Of a stretch of DNA of 64,000 nt, positions 61,436-64,000 are shown in pieces. Every line of letters begins with the position of its first letter. Position 1 is the stretch's first letter. The position numbers and the translations under genes are program-made. The notes beneath the pieces were generated by a model, which worked only from the letters and a program-made list of their open reading frames with translations, was not told where the DNA came from and ran no database searches. Source of the stretch: Lewinellaceae bacterium (lineage in GTDB: Bacteria; Bacteroidota; Bacteroidia; Chitinophagales; Saprospiraceae); contig JACJYR010000004.1 in NCBI GenBank assembly GCA_020636005.1, positions 496,001 to 560,000 on the forward strand, read 5' to 3'.

Positions 61436-62497
61436 ATGAAACAACAGACTCTGATTTTCAGCCTGCTTGCGCTCCTTGTCTTTTCTTTTAGCTGCAAAAA
61501 AGACGAACAACCCTTCCAGGATTGTTTCACCCAGCCAAAAGACAAGGGCCTGAAACTGACCGTTTTGGAAGGCCCCACAGTGGAGCAGCCCGCCAAGGTG
61601 TCCGTATTTTTCAAAGTGCAGGAAGACGACAACGATCCCGTTGGCTATCTCACCCAGGATGATTTCATTATTTATGAAAAAGGAGTAAACGATGAATGTT
61701 ACCGGGTCATTTCCGATGTAGAGGCCAAACGAAGGATTTCCGGGCGTGCCCAGGTTTTCAACCATACTACCCTGCTGGTGCTCGACCTCAGCGGAAGCGT
61801 CCTCCAAACTTCCCTCACAGAATTGAAAAATGCCGCCACAGCGTTTATTGATGCCATCATCCCAGACACCCTTGACACATCGACGGCCATGGGGATTTAT
61901 TGGTTCGACGGGGAGGATTCCCTCCATGTGCTGGAGCCTGTCACTTCCGACAAATCACTGTTGAAAGGTGCCGTTGTTTCTATTTCGGCCAGCATCAGCA
62001 GCGACAATTCCACCGACCTGTTTGGCGCCGTGATCAAATCTACCAATGAGGCCACTGCCGTCCTGGCCTCCTTCCAGGATCAAAATATCATCGCTGCCGC
62101 CTCTGTGGTCATTTTCACGGATGGCCGTGACCGGGCCGGGCGTTACCTGCGCCAGGATGCCTACAATGCAGTTGCAACGGCCAATTCGGATATCAGCTTT
62201 TTCACCATCGGCGTAGGCTCTGAGATCAATGCCGTTGACCTCAAGGCCATTGGCAAAAACGATTACCAACTCGCCACTTCCGTATCGCAACTCTCCACCG
62301 TTTTCAAAAATATTGCCCTGCAGGTAGGGGCCGAAGCCAACAGCTACTACTTCTTCGAGTATTGCAGCCCTATCAGGAGTGGCAAGGAAAATGGCCTGAT
62401 CATCGAGGCTGGCTACCGATCTTCCACCGGAGACAAGGTCGGCTTTATTCAAGCAACCTTCGATGCCAGTACGTTCACCGGCGGGTGCCAGTTGTAA
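61436..62497 (+). CDS. von Willebrand factor A domain lipoprotein
   Basis: This 353-residue protein has a lipoprotein signal (LLVFSFSC, Cys20). After a short Ig-like stretch it has a vWA domain with MIDAS residues DLSGS (D117, S119, S121), a Thr/Asp-bearing loop (SDNSTDLFGAV) and FTDGRDRAG. It probably binds a protein ligand through a divalent metal on the periplasmic side or the cell surface. A promoter at 61375-61405 and a terminator at 62522-62558 flank it, so it is monocistronic. ATG 61436 is fixed by the lipoprotein signal. Confidence 0.88.
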   Translation: MKQQTLIFSLLALLVFSFSCKKDEQPFQDCFTQPKDKGLKLTVLEGPTVEQPAKVSVFFKVQEDDNDPVGYLTQDDFIIYEKGVNDECYRVISDVEAKRRISGRAQVFNHTTLLVLDLSGSVLQTSLTELKNAATAFIDAIIPDTLDTSTAMGIYWFDGEDSLHVLEPVTSDKSLLKGAVVSISASISSDNSTDLFGAVIKSTNEATAVLASFQDQNIIAAASVVIFTDGRDRAGRYLRQDAYNAVATANSDISFFTIGVGSEINAVDLKAIGKNDYQLATSVSQLSTVFKNIALQVGAEANSYYFFEYCSPIRSGKENGLIIEAGYRSSTGDKVGFIQATFDASTFTGGCQL

Positions 62498-62521
62498 GTT
62501 TTTTTTAAACAGGCGCACGAT

Positions 62522-62558
62522 AAAAAAGTGGCACTTCCAGCAGGAGTGCCACTTTTTT
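62522..62558 (+). terminator. Rho-independent terminator after the vWA gene
   Basis: A perfect 14-bp stem (AAAAAAGTGGCACT and its complement) closes a 9-base loop and ends in six T. It may work in both directions. Confidence 0.85.
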
Positions 62559-62746
62559 ATTTTCTGAAATTGCCGATTGCCAAAAAATGCACTTCAATAA
62601 TTCAAAGTTGTTTGGCTACCTTGCCCACCCTATCTGTCATCGAAAAGAGTTGGTTCATTTAACTGTGTCAATTTAACATGGGACTGATAGCCAGACTGGT
62701 TTTTCAAACCCAGTTCCCTGAATCCTAACAACGAAAACGAACAACC

Positions 62747-63949
62747 ATGAAATCTTCAATCCGTATCCAGCTATCCGTCATGATGTTCCTCGAATTTTTT
62801 ATCTGGGGGGCGTGGTTCGTGACGATGGGGACTTTCCTTGCCAACAACCTGAAAGCCTCCGGCGCAGAAATAGGCCTGGCCTACGGTACCCAATCATGGG
62901 GGGCCATTATCGCCCCGTTTATCATCGGCCTCATTGCCGACCGTTTTTTCAATGCTGAAAAAATATTGGGCATTTTGCACTTGATAGGGGCAGGTTTGAT
63001 GTGGTACCTTTCCACTGCACCTGATTTCAGCCAGTTCTTCCCCATTCTTTTGGTCTATATGATCCTTTACATGCCTACACTTGCCCTGGTGAACTCCATC
63101 TCATTCCGCCAAATGGCCAACCCGGAAAAGGAGTTCCCTGCTGTCCGGGTATTGGGCACCATTGGTTGGATCGTCGCCGGGTTGATTATTGGGTGGTTGG
63201 CATGGGAGCAGTCAGGCTCCTTGCATTTGACCTTCAAAATGACGGCAATTGCTGCGGCCCTTTTAGGCATTATGAGTTTTACATTGCCAAAAACACCCCC
63301 TCCAAAAGCAGGTATGAACGTGACCATCAGCGACATTCTCGGCCTGGATGCATTGGCCATGCTGAAAAATAAGAACTTCCTTATTTTCTTCCTCGCATCA
63401 GTGGCTGTCTGCATTCCCCTGGCATTTTATTACAGCTTCGCCAATGTCTTTTTGAATGAAATAAAAGTAAACGCTGCGGCCAGTATCATGTCCACAGGCC
63501 AAATGTCGGAGGTGGCTTTCATGCTCATTATGCCGTACATGTTTGTGCGGTTGGGCGTCAAAAAAATGCTCCTTATTGGCATGGCAGCCTGGGTATTACG
63601 CTATGTGCTTTTCGCTACAGGCGATGCCGGGGCAGGTTATTGGATGCTCATTTTGGGTATCCTTCTCCACGGCGTTTGCTATGATTTCTTTTTTGTCACC
63701 GGCCAAATTTACACGGACAACCTCGCTGGTGAAAAGTTCAAAAGTGCTGCACAGGGCCTCATTACCCTTGCGACTTATGGTGTAGGAATGCTCATCGGTT
63801 TTTATATATCCGGCCTCGTTGCCGATGCCAATGTAACCGGCGACAACCTCCACAACTGGAACGGCATCTGGCTGGTACCAGCGGGCATAGCTGGCGCCGT
63901 GCTCCTACTCTTCGCCTTAATGTTCGGGGACAACAAAAAATCAGCATAG
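62747..63949 (+). CDS. Nucleoside permease (NupG-like MFS transporter)
   Basis: This 400-residue protein has about 12 transmembrane segments. The opening RIQLSVMMFLEFFIWGAWFVTMGTFL and the FRQMANPEKEFPAVRVLGTIGWI stretch are typical of the nucleoside:H+ symporter (NupG/XapB) family. It should import nucleosides by proton symport across the inner membrane. It has about 190 bases of upstream spacer, so it probably has its own promoter. The window ends just after it. Confidence 0.9.
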   Translation: MKSSIRIQLSVMMFLEFFIWGAWFVTMGTFLANNLKASGAEIGLAYGTQSWGAIIAPFIIGLIADRFFNAEKILGILHLIGAGLMWYLSTAPDFSQFFPILLVYMILYMPTLALVNSISFRQMANPEKEFPAVRVLGTIGWIVAGLIIGWLAWEQSGSLHLTFKMTAIAAALLGIMSFTLPKTPPPKAGMNVTISDILGLDALAMLKNKNFLIFFLASVAVCIPLAFYYSFANVFLNEIKVNAAASIMSTGQMSEVAFMLIMPYMFVRLGVKKMLLIGMAAWVLRYVLFATGDAGAGYWMLILGILLHGVCYDFFFVTGQIYTDNLAGEKFKSAAQGLITLATYGVGMLIGFYISGLVADANVTGDNLHNWNGIWLVPAGIAGAVLLLFALMFGDNKKSA

Positions 63950-63976
63950 GCTGAGTTGATACTTGAAACCAATATC

Positions 63977-64000
63977 CCGGGGCGAAAACCATTGCCCCGG
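63977..64000 (+). terminator. Hairpin at window end, probable terminator of the permease gene
   Basis: CCGGGGC (63977-63983) pairs with GCCCCGG (63994-64000). The window ends at the stem, so a T-run cannot be seen. Confidence 0.45.

Overview
The window looks like chromosomal DNA of a member of the Bacteroidota, most likely a Saprospiria-like (Haliscomenobacter/Lewinella-type) environmental heterotroph. This placement is inferred from gene content: a gliding-type adhesin ending in a CHU_C domain next to a PorP/SprF protein, T9SS-tailed secreted proteins, a TonB receptor paired with a DUF4249 lipoprotein, a fused E1 alpha/beta dehydrogenase, the futalosine menaquinone pathway, and promoters of the Bacteroidota form (TTG, about 20 bases, TAnnTTTG). 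No rRNA, tRNA, CRISPR array, phage or intact insertion sequence was recognised.

Layout. 1-3.9 kb is accessory: a beta-propeller lipoprotein cut by the window edge, a decayed UPF0175/PIN toxin-antitoxin pair, an ArsR-SRPBCC-SRPBCC-DoxX operon whose promoter is embedded in a 17-bp inverted repeat, and an NTF2-like gene fragment. 4.0-6.9 kb is an AT-richer three-gene operon that I read as an ABC-three-component (ABC-3C) conflict system; it is the best candidate for an uncharacterised defence system here. 7-14.2 kb holds an unpaired molybdopterin oxidoreductase large subunit, DUF4256, a GH95 fucosidase and a Rossmann/DUF2520 protein. 14.5-20.4 kb carries cytochrome c maturation (ccmF and a Cys-type ccmE) and selenium metabolism for tRNA (selD, mnmH).

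21-28 kb holds a small secreted protein, a 1688-residue SprB-repeat adhesin and its PorP/SprF partner. 28-34 kb holds a crotonase, a glycosyltransferase with an 8-bp simple repeat at its start, mqnE and mqnA, and small conserved proteins. 34-40 kb holds a secreted PKD-like protein and the DUF4249/TonB pair, then a graveyard of an AraC regulator and an adenylate cyclase. 40-50 kb holds pepD, a secreted metalloprotease, pyruvate carboxylase, a tiny lipoprotein and a bacilliredoxin (ytxJ). 50-64 kb holds a GH29/GH109 glycan-degrading pair, DUF389, a FemAB-like protein, fused 2-oxoacid dehydrogenase E1, DUF1573, a CPBP protease, a vWA lipoprotein and a nucleoside permease.

Together the genes describe an aerobic, gliding, polymer-degrading cell: secreted enzymes and fucose/GalNAc glycosidases feed TonB uptake, while pyruvate carboxylase, 2-oxoacid dehydrogenase, menaquinone and cytochrome c serve central metabolism and respiration. 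A second theme is repeats. At least four copies of a roughly 105-bp element with a terminator-like hairpin are dispersed between genes, and there are nested palindromes and 8-bp microsatellites. Gene remnants too short for usual ORF cut-offs are frequent in the intergenic gaps.
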